Shown here piece by piece: positions 1 to 8,871 of a stretch of DNA of 42,605 nucleotides. The stretch lies in the NCBI GenBank assembly GCA_958453935.1, contig CAUDZT010000010.1, forward strand, positions 1-42,605, given 5' to 3'. The first letter of the stretch is position 1. Each line of letters begins with the position of its first letter. The DNA comes from an uncultured Collinsella sp. Its GTDB lineage: Bacteria > Actinomycetota > Coriobacteriia > Coriobacteriales > Coriobacteriaceae. The translations under genes were made by a program, and so were the position numbers. The notes under the pieces were generated by a model. It had not been told where the DNA came from. It did not search any database and was given only the letters and a program-made list of their open reading frames with translations.

Positions 1-1
1 A

Positions 2-1195
2 TTCTTTAAGCCAGATTTAAGCATCGATTTACTACGAAGCGTTAATTATATTTGCCATTTTCTTGCAATCAGAAAGACACTATTCGATTCTCTGGAGTAC
101 GGCGACGAGCAGTACGATGGAGCCCAAGACCATGACCTGACGCTTAAGGCGATAGAAAACGCACGAAATGTGGTACACGTGGCTAAAATTCTGTACCACT
201 GGAGAATGACCGAAAACTCAACTGCAGGTGACCCGAACTCAAAGCTATATGCATGGGATGCTGGCGTCAAAGCCGTACAGGCCCATTTGGACAGACTTGA
301 TGTTTCCGCAAAGGTTTACCGTGGAAACGACCCCTTCACTTATAAAGTTACCTATGCAGTTCCAGATAGTCATCCACTTGTATCAATCATTATTCCGACA
401 AAGGACCATCCCTCTGTTCTCGATACGTGCATTAAGTCGATCATTGAACGCTCAACGTACGATAACTACGAAATCGTCATCATTGAAAACAACAGCGAGA
501 ACCCAGAAACGTTCGAGTACTACTCTGAATTAGAAAAATGCTATCCCGATATGATCCGCATCGAATATTGGGGTGCAGAATTCAATTTTTCAAAACTGAT
601 GAACTTTGGCGCTAGCAAAGCAAAGGGCGATTACCTTCTCTTGTTAAACAACGATACAGAAGTTCTAACCCCAAACTGGATTGAAAACATGCTGGGCATT
701 TGTTCACGAAAAGAAGTTGGCATTGTTGGCGCAAGACTTTTCTACAGCGACAATACTTTGCAACATGCGGGCGTCGGTATCGGAGGAATTGGAGCCGGCC
801 ACCTTGGAAAAGACTACCCCAGAGGTAATTGGGGCTACTTCAATCTATGTGACCGCACGCAAGATCTAAGCGCAGTAACTGCAGCATGCCTCATGACTAA
901 GAGAGCTGTATTCGACGAAGTCGGTGGCTTTAGAGAAGAGCTGGCTGTTGCTTTTAATGATGTTGACTATTGCCTCAAAGTGAGAAGTCACAACTATCTT
1001 GTTGTATATACACCCGACACCGAGCTGTATCATTATGAGTCGCTATCGCGAGGCTATGAAATCAGCGACGAAAAGAAAATGAGGTTCCATAGGGAATACT
1101 CATTGCTCAACTACCTATGGCCAGAATATTACGTGAAAGGCGATCCGTATATAAACAGCAACATCATCAGCGGGAATTTGTATTATCAAATTTAA
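2..1195 (+). CDS. Tandem GT2 glycosyltransferase, 5' truncated by window edge
   Basis: The reading frame is open from base 2 to the TAA at 1195 (397 codons visible), so the gene begins outside the window. The first ~70 residues look like the end of one GT2 unit (GAQDHDLTLKA, then ILYHWRM). A complete second GT2 domain follows: the SIIIPTKD start, a donor-binding acidic region, LLLLNNDTEVL for the metal-binding acidic motif, and an acceptor-side segment with FDEVGGFREEL and FNDVDYCLKV. Paired GT2 domains of this kind build rhamnan or O-antigen-like glycans in the cytoplasm. An ATG at about 170 is internal to the frame and not a credible start. It is convergent with the minus-strand locus and shares a terminator region with it. 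Substrate is unknown. Confidence 0.85.
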   Translation, partial: FFKPDLSIDLLRSVNYICHFLAIRKTLFDSLEYGDEQYDGAQDHDLTLKAIENARNVVHVAKILYHWRMTENSTAGDPNSKLYAWDAGVKAVQAHLDRLDVSAKVYRGNDPFTYKVTYAVPDSHPLVSIIIPTKDHPSVLDTCIKSIIERSTYDNYEIVIIENNSENPETFEYYSELEKCYPDMIRIEYWGAEFNFSKLMNFGASKAKGDYLLLLNNDTEVLTPNWIENMLGICSRKEVGIVGARLFYSDNTLQHAGVGIGGIGAGHLGKDYPRGNWGYFNLCDRTQDLSAVTAACLMTKRAVFDEVGGFREELAVAFNDVDYCLKVRSHNYLVVYTPDTELYHYESLSRGYEISDEKKMRFHREYSLLNYLWPEYYVKGDPYINSNIISGNLYYQI

Positions 1196-1226
1196 AAGCG
1201 CTATGATGCTTATATCATAAACACGT

Positions 1227-1271
1227 AAAAAAGAAGAAGGGGCTGCCGGTTTAACCAGCAGCCCCTTCTTC
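1227..1271 (-). terminator. Intrinsic terminator between convergent genes
   Basis: A perfect 14-bp stem (1233-1246 with 1258-1271) with a short loop. On the minus strand it is followed by six U (complement of the A run 1227-1232), so it ends the polysaccharide operon directly after the TAG at 1272. It may also act on the plus-strand gene ending at 1195, though no U run follows on that side. Confidence 0.85.
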
Positions 1272-3455
1272 CTAATAGGTCAATTCATATAGAACAAACC
1301 CGTTTGCTGGACCTAATTGCCTAATTTGTAATTTATCAGATGAAAACTCCGTCAAATCCCTACTAGACATAACGTACTTCACATTAAGCTGCCTCAAATC
1401 ATCTTCAGTCAAATTCACTGTGAAGAGATCATCCTGAGTGGAATTAAATGACGTAGACGGGGCGAATACATTAGCAATGACATGAGCATACCTGTTGTAT
1501 GCGCACTCGTTCTCGTTATTTTCATCGATAGAATTCCAACGCGCCAGATCAGGATAAGCATTGGTAGAGTTAATTACAGGCGCTCCATACGCAGCGCAAA
1601 GATTGGCAACTGTCCAAGAACCATCGACAACCCATTTATCTGAATAATCACTCTCTTCGACAAACTGATTAACGAGAGCCTCTAAATTCGTATCTGTAAT
1701 TGGAGCCGCACCGATTTGAACTGGATTAATACAGAGCCCTGGAATTACGCCGAAGCAAATCGCGAAAGCAACAAATAAACCGGTACATTTTTTACCAAGA
1801 ATATAGGAGCGAAACGAAAGGCACGAAAAAAGACAGAACAATATAAACATCAACAAATACAGCATCCTTGCAACAAGATATTTCGCAGAAAGAAGGATGA
1901 AAATCTGGAATGCTGAACTCAGAATAAGACCGATTATTAAGATAATTGACAAATAACCAATGGAGCTATTATTCCCTTGGGATTCTTTAGCCTTTTCGAC
2001 AGAAATCAAAAATAGGAGAAGTTCCAGGTAACCAATAGGAAACAACAGTCGCAGAACGGGGACGTTATACATTAAGGTCATTCGAGATAGAAATGACGGA
2101 AAACCAATAAATGCAAAGGCCAGGAAAAACAATTGAAGTGCCGTAAGCAAAAATAGCTGCCAATCCCGCCTTTTAATAAAACAGAGCAGAGATGCAAGCG
2201 TTCCAAGAGGGAAGAAGCAAAGAATGGTTGCAATTTCGCATTCATTTGAAACCAGTGGTGAATCAAAGGCGTAAAAGAGTGAAATTGCATAAGAAAAAAG
2301 TTCAGGAAGTCCGCTTCCACCTGTTTCAAAGCGCGCACCAGGATAAACGGTATTCATAACAGATGTCATTGCTTCGGAGGACTGGAAGAAGGAAAGGAAT
2401 ATTAGTCCCGCTGAAATCAACAGGCAGGATACTAAAACAAAAGTATCAATTAGTGACCATGCAAGAACTGAATGTTGATTGTTAGATTTTAAAGTTTGAC
2501 AATACTCTGTTGTTCTAAATACACCCATCAAGGCAAAAATGAAGAAAAATGGGACCATCCAAGCAGGGTACATGAGCATTATGTAACAACCACATAGCCA
2601 TGCTATAGCAGCTAGCGCAATAATCCTGATATTTCTTTTTTGAGTAAAGAGCGCCCTATCCAACAACAAGACAAGGGCTTGGCCATAAAGAATCACCTCG
2701 CCCGTGCCCCACCATTGAATTAATGGCGAAAAACAAAGCAAGCATGAAAAGAGAAAGCTGAGCGGCTTTGACTTAATAATGAGAAAGGCACAATCAAAAG
2801 AGACAAGAACCATTAGACATAGTTTCGCGGACCAGGCAAACGCTAGGCCGAATTCAAAACCAAATAGCAAATAACCCCAAAGCACTGGTCTAAATAACGT
2901 GATTACGCTCCAGCAGGCAGCGCCATAAACCATCCGGACATCCGTTAAATCTCCTCTCAGGATTTCCGAAATTGGAGCATAGCCATTATGGGATTGAGAT
3001 AATTGAAACAGGGTTACAACTGAGAACTCATCACTTCGAAGGGACCTCGGTATACCCCAAAACGGAGTATCAGCGTTTTCAGGGAGCATAATGCTCCACA
3101 TGCCAAGCGATGAACCGCTGATTTTAAAAGCAACGGCAAGCAACGCTACAGTCATACCGATTAACCATCGATATTTATACAAAAACTCGCTTTTATACTC
3201 AACCAATTTGATTACAGAAATGACAAATATAATAGTCAATCCAGCAACAAATAGAACTGCCCTATCGTCATTAAGCATCGGGTTGGCAATTGTAAAGCCA
3301 ACCGTGCCATAGAAAGCATCAATGTAATTAACAAACAAAGACAGATATATCAGTGCAAAAGATAACGGCAGGACAAAAATACCGACATGGTAAAGGCGAT
3401 ACAAGCCGCCGCAAACGCGATGGTTTCGAGCTTCCGCTGCTAAATAGTTGTTCAT
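1272..3455 (-). CDS. Large polytopic membrane protein, GT-C-like (uncharacterised)
   Basis: A 727-residue protein with roughly 12-14 hydrophobic spans over residues ~25-580, then a soluble C-terminal part of ~130 residues predicted outside. The loop after the early membrane segments contains PRSLRSDEF, a motif I associate with a family of large uncharacterised membrane proteins in surface-glycan loci (DUF7657-like; assignment from memory). The layout, many spans plus an extracytoplasmic tail, is that of GT-C enzymes that use polyprenyl-phosphate sugars. It is last in the operon, 26 bases after a DUF2304 gene and next to a DPM1-like transferase, which together look like a lipid-linked-sugar donor and transfer module. 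The region is AT-rich relative to the core genes. The catalytic role is inferred only. Confidence 0.7.
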   Translation of the reverse strand: MNNYLAAEARNHRVCGGLYRLYHVGIFVLPLSFALIYLSLFVNYIDAFYGTVGFTIANPMLNDDRAVLFVAGLTIIFVISVIKLVEYKSEFLYKYRWLIGMTVALLAVAFKISGSSLGMWSIMLPENADTPFWGIPRSLRSDEFSVVTLFQLSQSHNGYAPISEILRGDLTDVRMVYGAACWSVITLFRPVLWGYLLFGFEFGLAFAWSAKLCLMVLVSFDCAFLIIKSKPLSFLFSCLLCFSPLIQWWGTGEVILYGQALVLLLDRALFTQKRNIRIIALAAIAWLCGCYIMLMYPAWMVPFFFIFALMGVFRTTEYCQTLKSNNQHSVLAWSLIDTFVLVSCLLISAGLIFLSFFQSSEAMTSVMNTVYPGARFETGGSGLPELFSYAISLFYAFDSPLVSNECEIATILCFFPLGTLASLLCFIKRRDWQLFLLTALQLFFLAFAFIGFPSFLSRMTLMYNVPVLRLLFPIGYLELLLFLISVEKAKESQGNNSSIGYLSIILIIGLILSSAFQIFILLSAKYLVARMLYLLMFILFCLFSCLSFRSYILGKKCTGLFVAFAICFGVIPGLCINPVQIGAAPITDTNLEALVNQFVEESDYSDKWVVDGSWTVANLCAAYGAPVINSTNAYPDLARWNSIDENNENECAYNRYAHVIANVFAPSTSFNSTQDDLFTVNLTEDDLRQLNVKYVMSSRDLTEFSSDKLQIRQLGPANGFVLYELTY

Positions 3456-3481
3456 ACAGTTAATCTAAACTCCGTCTTTAA

Positions 3482-3838
3482 TTAACTCTGCTGATTCCGC
3501 AAAACATCATTCTCATTTTCAAGTATCGCAATACGTTGAGTTAAGTTCTTGCAAGCCGTAACGAGTCTGCTGATCGCAATACTGAGAGATAGAGAAATCA
3601 TCAATAAAAGTACCACGGCGACGAGAAACGCAAAATTCGAAGGACTAATAAACCCGATACAGCCTGAGATTCGATAAATCAACTCCGGAAAGCAAACGCT
3701 TAATAGCGCCACCACGCACAGGCAGAGCCATAGTAACGAGTACTTTAAAAGTAGCTTTCCTTTGCCGACTAAGGAGACGACATAAAAGAAAAGGCCACTA
3801 AAAATTACGCCAGCGCCCACACGAATTATCATACTCAT
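3482..3838 (-). CDS. DUF2304 family small membrane protein
   Basis: 118 residues with three hydrophobic spans (about 5-25, 33-52, 66-92) and a C-terminal coiled-coil-like helix (ACKNLTQRIAILENENDVLR). Size, topology and the charged coiled tail match DUF2304 proteins, which commonly sit beside polyprenyl-phosphate glycosyltransferases. Its ATG overlaps the stop of the upstream GT2 by one base (TAATG), indicating translational coupling. A likely role is as a membrane partner of that GT2; no enzymatic residues are visible. Confidence 0.7.
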   Translation of the reverse strand: MSMIIRVGAGVIFSGLFFYVVSLVGKGKLLLKYSLLWLCLCVVALLSVCFPELIYRISGCIGFISPSNFAFLVAVVLLLMISLSLSIAISRLVTACKNLTQRIAILENENDVLRNQQS

Positions 3839-4569
3839 TAGTGAGCCGCCTTTCTATAAACAAAACAGGCCATGGAAATTGCAAGCGAAACTTTAATCAT
3901 GTAATAAATTGAAGAAAAGCCAGAAATTGATGACACTCCGCCCTGTCTCTCGCGCATAAGTACGGGAACCTCAACCACTGAAAGACCAGTTTTTAATGCT
4001 GCGGCAATAGATTCAGGCTCAGGGTAATCGTCTGGGTAGTCCCTACAGAACAGGTCTATAGCCTTTTTTCCGCACGCGCGAAATCCAGAAGTAGGATCTT
4101 TAATCGTCTTTCCGGTAAATAACCTCAACCAACCAGAAAGCCATCGGATACCCACTCTCCTTAAAAATGTAGACTGAAAGCCTTCCGTGGGCACGGCAAA
4201 TCTGGAACCGATGGTTAAATCGGCACCATCAATAATCGGCTCGATTAAATTCCCGATATAAGAAGGATCATGCTGACCGTCACCATCAACCTGGACATCA
4301 ATGTTATAGCCATGTCTGAGCGCATATTTATGACCGGCCTGAACGGCACCACCGATGCCTAAATTCTGCGGAAGGTCGAGGACATTAAATCCATGCTGAC
4401 GACAGATAGATAAAGTTTTATCGGTTGAACCATCATTTACAACAACATAATCATAACCAGCTTCAACAACCGACGAAACAGTCTGAACAATATTGGCTTG
4501 CTCATTATAGGCAGGAATGATTACCAACACCCGCAACATGTCATCCATTAAAACCCCAACGATCCACAT
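3838..4569 (-). CDS. GT2 family, DPM1-like polyprenyl-phosphate glycosyltransferase
   Basis: 243 residues. It has the GT-A hallmarks VLVIIPAYNEQ near the start, VVNDGSTD, and the metal-binding VQVDGDGQHDP (DxD-type). IGSRF and DPTSGFRA are typical of dolichol/undecaprenyl-phosphate mannosyl- or glucosyltransferases (DPM1/GtrB group). A hydrophobic C-terminal stretch (IYYMIKVSLAISMACFVY) would associate it with the membrane. It should transfer a sugar from a nucleotide donor to a polyprenyl phosphate for use outside by the large membrane protein downstream. Start is uncertain: ATGs at 4569, 4548 and 4539 are all in frame without a strong ribosome site, and 4539 gives the family-typical start. 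Confidence 0.85.
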   Translation of the reverse strand: MWIVGVLMDDMLRVLVIIPAYNEQANIVQTVSSVVEAGYDYVVVNDGSTDKTLSICRQHGFNVLDLPQNLGIGGAVQAGHKYALRHGYNIDVQVDGDGQHDPSYIGNLIEPIIDGADLTIGSRFAVPTEGFQSTFLRRVGIRWLSGWLRLFTGKTIKDPTSGFRACGKKAIDLFCRDYPDDYPEPESIAAALKTGLSVVEVPVLMRERQGGVSSISGFSSIYYMIKVSLAISMACFVYRKAAH

Positions 4570-4574
4570 CGGAC

Positions 4575-5816
4575 CTATATTGAAAATAGAACTTGCTTAA
4601 TTTTATCCAAACAAACCAATCTCGAGAAATGCTCACGATAATAATTGAAGCCATTGGATCCCAAAGCTTCAATGGCGTCTTTATTCATTGAAGCAATTTT
4701 CACCATGTTGCTAGCAAGTGCGCTAGCATCTGAGGGATTGGAGACGAATCCGCACCTAGCAGAACGAACCGCATTGGCGCCTTCGCCGCGCATTACAGCA
4801 AGTATTGGTTTCGAAGACGCCATGCAACTTGAAATTTTCGCCGGAATAGTAAGCTCTAACTCAGGATTGTCAGCAAATGGTGCAATCATTGCCGTTGCAA
4901 TATCTGAATACGTGGGCACAACTTCAGGATCTACGCGCCCTATAAACAAAATGGACTCGCTTAGTCCCTTATTTGCAACGGTCTTCTGCAATTCCGCTCT
5001 GGACATGCCATCGCCAAGAATTAGCAGCTTCATCTCAACAGAACTATTTTTGATTGCATACGAGAATGCCTCAACAACTGTGTCAAGACCCTGTGCGGGA
5101 GTTATTGATCCGGCAAAAAGGAAAACGCACTGACTTCCAAATTGCGATCTCAGCTCCTGTGAAATACTCTTTTGTTCGTAAACCTCCTCACAGTGCTGAG
5201 GTATTACACTTATCGAAACATCCGGATTCAAAGGTTTAATCCTATGAAATAAGTTGTCGGCCAAAGAGTCACTCAAGGCAATCAGCTTATTACAGGCAGC
5301 ATACTGCTTGTCGCAAAACGATTTGGCAAAAGCTCTCAGAAAGCTATTTTGGACATTTAAAACGGTGTACAAATTTTCAGGCCAAATATCCAAGACATAG
5401 GTGACAAGAGGACATTTACTTCGCAATACAGCAAACCTTGCTGGAATTATCATCAAAATAGGACTTGTATTATAGCAAAATACAACGTCGTAATTGTTTT
5501 TGAGCCTTAACGCCTTGAAAGATGCAGTAATCGGCCAGCTAATATAGTTCAGGAAAATGCGGGCCGAAGTATTACCCTTTCGGCGTATTTCACCAGACCG
5601 AAAGACAGACGCACCATGGTAATCATCGCAACGATGGCCACAATAACCATATCCTTCAGCCCATTCACCTGAAGGATAATTTGGAATACCGCAAAGGACA
5701 TCAACGCTTGCACCGTCTTCAATAAAGCCTTCGACGATGTCGTTGACTCGAAAAGTCTCCGGATAAAAATGCTGCGTTACGACAAGTATTTTTTTACCAG
5801 CGCATGAGCTAGTCAT
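4575..5816 (-). CDS. Glycosyltransferase family 4, WbuB-like
   Basis: 413 residues from the ATG at 5816. A longer open frame reaching 6059 is only read-through of the neighbouring gene in another frame. N-terminal GT-B domain: KILVVTQHFYPETFRVND, GIPNYPSGEW and YVLDIWPENL, which closely resemble WbuB/WcaI-type transferases. C-terminal domain: FAGSITPAQGLDTVV, LILGDG, and the E-rich loop near APFADNPELE. WbuB proteins transfer N-acetylfucosamine onto a lipid-linked GlcNAc. The next gene upstream is a broken epimerase of the FucNAc pathway (FnlC type), whose stop overlaps this start by one base. This transferase may therefore now lack its donor, or use one made elsewhere. Composition is AT-rich, unlike the epimerase remnant. 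Confidence 0.85.
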   Translation of the reverse strand: MTSSCAGKKILVVTQHFYPETFRVNDIVEGFIEDGASVDVLCGIPNYPSGEWAEGYGYCGHRCDDYHGASVFRSGEIRRKGNTSARIFLNYISWPITASFKALRLKNNYDVVFCYNTSPILMIIPARFAVLRSKCPLVTYVLDIWPENLYTVLNVQNSFLRAFAKSFCDKQYAACNKLIALSDSLADNLFHRIKPLNPDVSISVIPQHCEEVYEQKSISQELRSQFGSQCVFLFAGSITPAQGLDTVVEAFSYAIKNSSVEMKLLILGDGMSRAELQKTVANKGLSESILFIGRVDPEVVPTYSDIATAMIAPFADNPELELTIPAKISSCMASSKPILAVMRGEGANAVRSARCGFVSNPSDASALASNMVKIASMNKDAIEALGSNGFNYYREHFSRLVCLDKIKQVLFSI

Positions 5817-6970
5817 TAAATGCTCTTCCTCCACACCATCTTGTCCACGACGCCGGTGTAGCTCTGGATGATCTTGACAACCTTGGTGGACACGGTCTCG
5901 TCGGCGTAGTCGGGAACGGGCGCCTCGGGCAGCGACCCCTCCGCATCGAGCTCGACGGCAGTGTGGACGGCCTGCAGAAGACCCTTCTCGGAGATGCCGG
6001 CGAGCGTGAAGCACGCCTTGTCCAGCGCCTCGGGGCGCTCGGTGGAGGTACGGATGCACACCGCCGGGAACGGGCGGCCGACGCTCGCGAAGAAGCTGGA
6101 CTCCTCGGGCAGGGTGCCGGAGTCGGAGACCACCGCGAAGGCGTTCATCTGCAGGCAGTTGTAGTCGTGGAAGCCCATGGGCTCGTGCATGCGCACGCGC
6201 GGGTCCAGCTTGAAGCCGGTGGCCTCCAGGCGCTTGCGGGAGCGCGGGTGGCAGGAGTACAGGATCGGCATGTCGTATTTCTCGGCCAGCGCGTTGACCG
6301 CGGTGAACAGGCTCGTGAAGTTCGCCTCGGTGTCGATGTCCTCCTCGCGGTGTGCCGACAGCAACATGTAGCGCCTGGGCTCCAGTCCGAGCTCGGAGAG
6401 GATATCGGACGCCTCGATCTTATCAAGGTTGGCGCGCAACACCTCAGCCATGGGCGAGCCCGTGACGTAGGTGCGCTCGGGTGCGCAGCCGGTGTCCTTG
6501 AGGTAGCGGCGGGCGTGCTCGGAGTAGGCCAGGTTGACGTCGGAGATCACGTCGACGATGCGGCGGTTGGTCTCCTCGGGCAGGCACTCGTCCTTGCAGC
6601 GGTTGCCCGCCTCCATGTGGAAGATGGGGATGTGGAGCCTCTTGGCCGCGATGGCGGAAAGGCAGCTGTTGGTGTCGCCCAGGATGAGAAGCGCGTCGGG
6701 CTTCACCTCAACCATGAGCTTATAGCTCGCGGCGATGATGTTGCCCACGGTCTCGCCCAGGTCGGCGCCCACGGCGTCCAGCGACAAGTCGCGGAAGAAG
6801 ATGCCGTTGAGCGTGTAGTCGTAGTTCTACCCGGTGTGCGCCAGCAGGCAGTCGAAGTGGCGGCGGCACTTCTTGATGACCTCGGACAGGCGGATGACCT
6901 CGGGGCGGGTGCCCACGACGATCAGCAGCTTCAGGCGGCCATCATTTTTGAAATGAATATTCTTTTCAAT
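5816..6970 (-). pseudogene. Broken UDP-sugar 2-epimerase, FnlC/WbjD-like
   Basis: Conserved non-hydrolysing epimerase sequence: LGDTNSCLSAIAAKR, FHMEAGNR, PEETNRRIVD, TGSPMAEVL, LLSAHREED, HPRSRKR and VSDSGTLPEES. These fit the FnlC/WbjD/CapG subgroup, which makes UDP-L-FucNAc, better than WecB. The N-terminal part (KLLIVVGTRPEV, then LLAHTG) is present, but a TAG at 6827-6829 stands where the family has Gln (HTGQNYDY). No ATG, GTG or TTG opens the frame after the TGA that precedes it; the ribosome-site-like AAAGGAGA leads only to an ATT codon at 6970 or an out-of-frame TTG. A few residues expected between FFRDLSL and DAVGADLG also seem missing. The remaining open frame (5816-6787, TTG) lacks the nucleotide-binding start, so I call it non-functional. 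GC-rich, unlike its neighbours. Confidence 0.8.
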
Positions 6971-6983
6971 TATCTCCTTTCAG

Positions 6984-7211
6984 CTAATCGCGTTTAAATA
7001 AGTCCCTTGTATAAACCATTTCTGAAACATCTGCGAGCTCGTCGCTCCTGCTGTTGGCGACGATCGCATTGCAGCCGGCCTTGAAGGACTCAAGGCCGTG
7101 GTCACCTCGGAGCCGAAGAACTCCGGCGCGCCCAGCGTGGGCCCGTAGACCACCACGGGCACGCCCTTGGCCTTCACGCACTTCATGGCGCCCTAGATGG
7201 AGCTCGCGTGA
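6984..7211 (-). pseudogene. Fragment of UDP-sugar 6-dehydrogenase (Ugd-like C-terminus)
   Basis: Only the C-terminal ~75 residues of a UDP-glucose/UDP-ManNAc dehydrogenase remain. One frame reads SSI-stop-GAMKCVKAKGVPVVVYGP then LGAPEFFGSEVTT; a second frame continues LESFKAGCNAIVANS, DELADV and VYTRDLF. The two are joined by a one-base deletion near 7095. A TAG at 7193-7195 replaces the usual Gln (SSIQG). Sequence similarity ends abruptly near 7211, where composition drops to AT-rich. It lies directly upstream of the broken epimerase with a 13-base spacing, so it was probably once in the same operon. The next 275 bases (7212-7486) show no gene or convincing terminator. Confidence 0.75.
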
Positions 7212-7486
7212 GGAATAATGTGGTTTGATTAATCGTAAGACAGTAGGCACTCGCGACTGAGAATTAATCAGAAGCGTCTTAGCTTATGGAGTGGCTGCAA
7301 ATTGCTTTATATAGAGGAAGGAGCGCATTACATTTAACCAGCGCACTCATTCCTGATGATTATTTTAATAGCTAGAATTGAGTTTTCGCCAAAGATTCAG
7401 AACGCTCTCGCCAGACATCATTGAATGTCCCAAGGGAATACATAGCACTCAACGATATTTTGCCAGCTGAAAAGCTGAAACCATGA

Positions 7487-8869
7487 TTACCTTATAAACT
7501 CTAAGTACTTTACGCTCTCGCCGCGTTCGAATTCACCTATAACTTCACAGGTGGCTTTGGTGATATCGCGATCAATGCCGCCTTCGCGGCGAAGTGCCTC
7601 TTCACCTGTGGTGCCCTTTTCGACATCGGCGATCATTCTTAGGAAAGAAACCCATTCAAAGCGAATACCTTCACCGTCTAGCTGATAGAAATAGCGTCTG
7701 TTATCGGCTGGGTCCTCGTAGCGGATTTCGAAATAATCAGTCTTCCACCAGGGCGCAGGAACATATATGTAGCCCTTTGTGCCCGATACAACTAGACTGC
7801 CCTCAGACTTAGCGCCTGAGCCAACCTTTGCTGTTGCCACGGCGTTTGGAAACTCAACGTCAAGCCTCGAGAACTCATCAAAAGTCTTGTCGATTTTTTC
7901 GCACAAGGACGAAATGCGTACCGAGTTAGGTTTAGTACCTAGTATCTGGAAGATTGGCAATAATGCCGTCGGGCCCCATGCCGTCATGCTGCTCCAAGCA
8001 GTGTCGCGACGCGTATCAAAAGGAGCACGATTGGTCTTAAGATTGGTTATAGTAGCATCGACTGAAACGACCTCGCCAATACGTCCACCGGTAACCAACA
8101 ACAGCATGCGTGCGTAGGCGGTTGAATATGCCGTGCGCAGCGAGTCCATCAACACAAGGCCTCGCTCGTCGGCTAATGCGAAAAGCTCGCTGCATTCCTT
8201 AGCGCTCTTTGCGATAGGCGCTTCGCACATCACATGCTTGCCGGCATTTAAGGCTCGTTTCACCTGTTCATAATGCCGATCAGGATGCGAGTGAATATAC
8301 ACAATGTCGACCGCATTCAGTAACTTACCGTAATCATCCGTTACAAGCTTGGCTCCAAGTGGACCCTCATCTAGCAAGCTGCGATCTTCAACACAAATAC
8401 CGACAACCTCGAGACCATTTACCAAACCGCATTCAGCAAAAACGCGATTCATATAGTCGGTATATCCAACTAAACCGCAGCGAAGTTTAACCGAACTTCG
8501 GATTTCCGTAGAAGATACACCACTGGTTCGCTCGAGGTACACAACCTTGCAGTACTCATTCAGATAATCGAATTGGCCCTCCCAATCCGATCCCACAGTA
8601 AAGATATCGGCCCCATAGCGCTTGATGTCGTCGATTTTCTGGCCTTCGTACTCTTCGACAACAATCTTGTTCGCAAGCCCGGTTGAACGCACTGCTGCGA
8701 TGCGTTCTTCAAGCGATTGTTGAACGTTAATCTTGCCGCGTTGTTTGTCAAAGTCATCCGACGTAACGCCAACGATTAGATAGTCGCCTAAGGCCTTGGC
8801 GCGCTCCAACAGGCGGACATGCCCGCGATGGAGATGGTCGTAGGTGCCGTAGGTTATGACCTTAGTCAT
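7487..8869 (-). CDS. Fusion: TagD-like cytidylyltransferase + Gfo/Idh/MocA oxidoreductase
   Basis: 460 residues in two parts. Residues 1-~130 are a glycerol-3-phosphate cytidylyltransferase (TagD) domain: TYGTYDHLHRGHVRLLERA contains the HxGH nucleotide motif, and RTSGVSSTEI matches the RTxGxSTTxI signature. TagD makes CDP-glycerol from CTP and glycerol-3-phosphate. Residues ~132-460 resemble Gfo/Idh/MocA NAD(P) oxidoreductases: a Rossmann start at CGLVGYTDYM, VYIHSHPDRHYEQV, and GKHVMCEAPIAKS. Two key features are weak: the glycine-rich loop is degenerate and the family's EKP is EAP, losing the usual lysine. It starts 2 bases after the aminotransferase stop and ends the upstream block before the scar. 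A combined role in making or modifying a CDP-polyol is inferred. Confidence 0.85.
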   Translation of the reverse strand: MTKVITYGTYDHLHRGHVRLLERAKALGDYLIVGVTSDDFDKQRGKINVQQSLEERIAAVRSTGLANKIVVEEYEGQKIDDIKRYGADIFTVGSDWEGQFDYLNEYCKVVYLERTSGVSSTEIRSSVKLRCGLVGYTDYMNRVFAECGLVNGLEVVGICVEDRSLLDEGPLGAKLVTDDYGKLLNAVDIVYIHSHPDRHYEQVKRALNAGKHVMCEAPIAKSAKECSELFALADERGLVLMDSLRTAYSTAYARMLLLVTGGRIGEVVSVDATITNLKTNRAPFDTRRDTAWSSMTAWGPTALLPIFQILGTKPNSVRISSLCEKIDKTFDEFSRLDVEFPNAVATAKVGSGAKSEGSLVVSGTKGYIYVPAPWWKTDYFEIRYEDPADNRRYFYQLDGEGIRFEWVSFLRMIADVEKGTTGEEALRREGGIDRDITKATCEVIGEFERGESVKYLEFIR

Positions 8870-8871
8870 GT

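Noticed and set aside
6827..7195. Two in-frame TAG codons at glutamine positions, suggesting amber read-through as Gln
   Set aside because: Several intact genes here end in TAG (for example the NusG paralogue and the gene ending at 1272), and the same region also has a frameshift, a missing start and truncation. Simple decay explains it better.
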